Below, one piece after another: positions 63,563-64,000 of a stretch of DNA of 64,000 nt (the stretch's first letter is position 1; the number at the start of each line of letters is the position of its first letter). The DNA lies in NCBI GenBank assembly GCA_947579665.1, contig OX388349.1, forward strand, positions 42,355,854 through 42,419,853. The letters run 5' to 3'. Made by a program: the position numbers and the translations under genes. This DNA is from Sympetrum striolatum (Eukaryota; Arthropoda; Insecta; Odonata; Libellulidae). The notes below the pieces were generated by a model, which was given only the letters and a program-made list of their open reading frames with translations, had not been told where the DNA came from and searched no databases.

Positions 63563-64000
63563 TGTTGAGGAATAAGACATTTGAATAATAGGAAACGGAA
63601 CTAGAGATAGAGATAGAGGATTGAAATAGAAAGTAGCTTCCGCTGATAGTTCTATAGGGGGAGGGAAGGGTTCCGAGAAATTCTCATACCTCTTTTCGAG
63701 AATATCACCAAGTGATCTTCAAAGCTTCCTCAGCTCGTGTCAAGCGGAAGGAAGAAAGAGCAAATTAAAAAGTTTTGGCTTCACGCACCACAGGGCATCA
63801 GAGCCTTTATTTGTTTATCCCTCCCGACAGCTTATAAATTCGTCCGACAGGGGTCACGGCCGTTCGGCTTAAAACCATGCGAAGTGTTTTCGAGGAATAT
63901 CTCGCTTTATTAGAAGCGAATCAGATAACGGGCTTATGAAGATCGAAGAAAATTCCCTTTTCGGTCAGAGTCCGTATTTAGGAGTACAGTTTCCTGAAAG
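63563..64000. other. GC-richer block at the window edge
   Basis: Short GATAGA run near 63605-63622, then CpG-richer DNA continuing to the window end. No gene recognised. Confidence 0.4.

Noticed and set aside
1..64000. Prokaryotic or viral origin of the window
   Set aside because: There are no dense ORFs, ribosome binding sites or operons; the transposon families and splice-like signals are eukaryotic.

Overview
The window is eukaryotic nuclear DNA, most likely from an arthropod and probably an insect with a large, repeat-rich genome. No open frame exceeds 189 codons, there are no operon-like gene runs, and the base composition alternates between stop-dense AT-rich stretches and short GC/CpG-rich blocks. 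The recognisable proteins are all eukaryotic transposon remnants: a piggyBac transposase and RTE-like non-LTR reverse transcriptases. The species cannot be named from the sequence alone. No intact host gene, rRNA, functional tRNA or CRISPR array was found. The window reads as intergenic or long-intron DNA; the only host-exon candidate is one 66-base segment at 12350-12415 bounded by splice-like sites.

Layout. 1-10.3 kb: non-coding, with GC-rich blocks near 2.2, 4.5, 6.4 and 8.6 kb. 10.36-10.6 kb: a 126-base tandem duplication. 12.35 kb: the exon candidate. 14.695-17.549 kb: a piggyBac-family element with TTAA target duplications, perfect 17-base terminal repeats, a duplicated left end and a decayed minus-strand transposase. 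21.3-21.45 kb: a tRNA-derived SINE head on the minus strand. 22.0-22.9 kb: a four-unit tandem array of about 225 bases per unit, each with a small hairpin.

32.7-34.05 kb: two copies of a dispersed repeat bracketing a minus-strand LINE 3' coding remnant that carries a 192-base internal duplication. 36.78-37.40 kb: a tandem duplication split by a 309-base insertion with a 12-base target duplication. 43.39-44.40 kb: a plus-strand LINE reverse-transcriptase remnant with YADD. 52.4-52.92 kb: two copies of a short repeat around a 93-base foldback; one copy is bounded by 12-base direct repeats. 56.15 and 60.55 kb: LINE-type 3' tails, the first ending in (TTA)19. 59.926-60.167 kb: a 242-base MITE-like inverted-repeat element. 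62.3-63.56 kb: two further copies of the repeat seen at 37 kb, one interrupted by a 3'-LINE-like insertion with a 9-base target duplication.

The genes do not form a pathway. The sequence records layered transposition: old repeats duplicated, then hit by younger insertions whose empty sites can be read from the neighbouring copy. No previously undescribed biological system is evident. The most checkable novelties are the doubled piggyBac left end, the nested foldback at 52.6 kb, the short MITE at 60 kb, the hairpin-bearing array at 22 kb and the single exon candidate.
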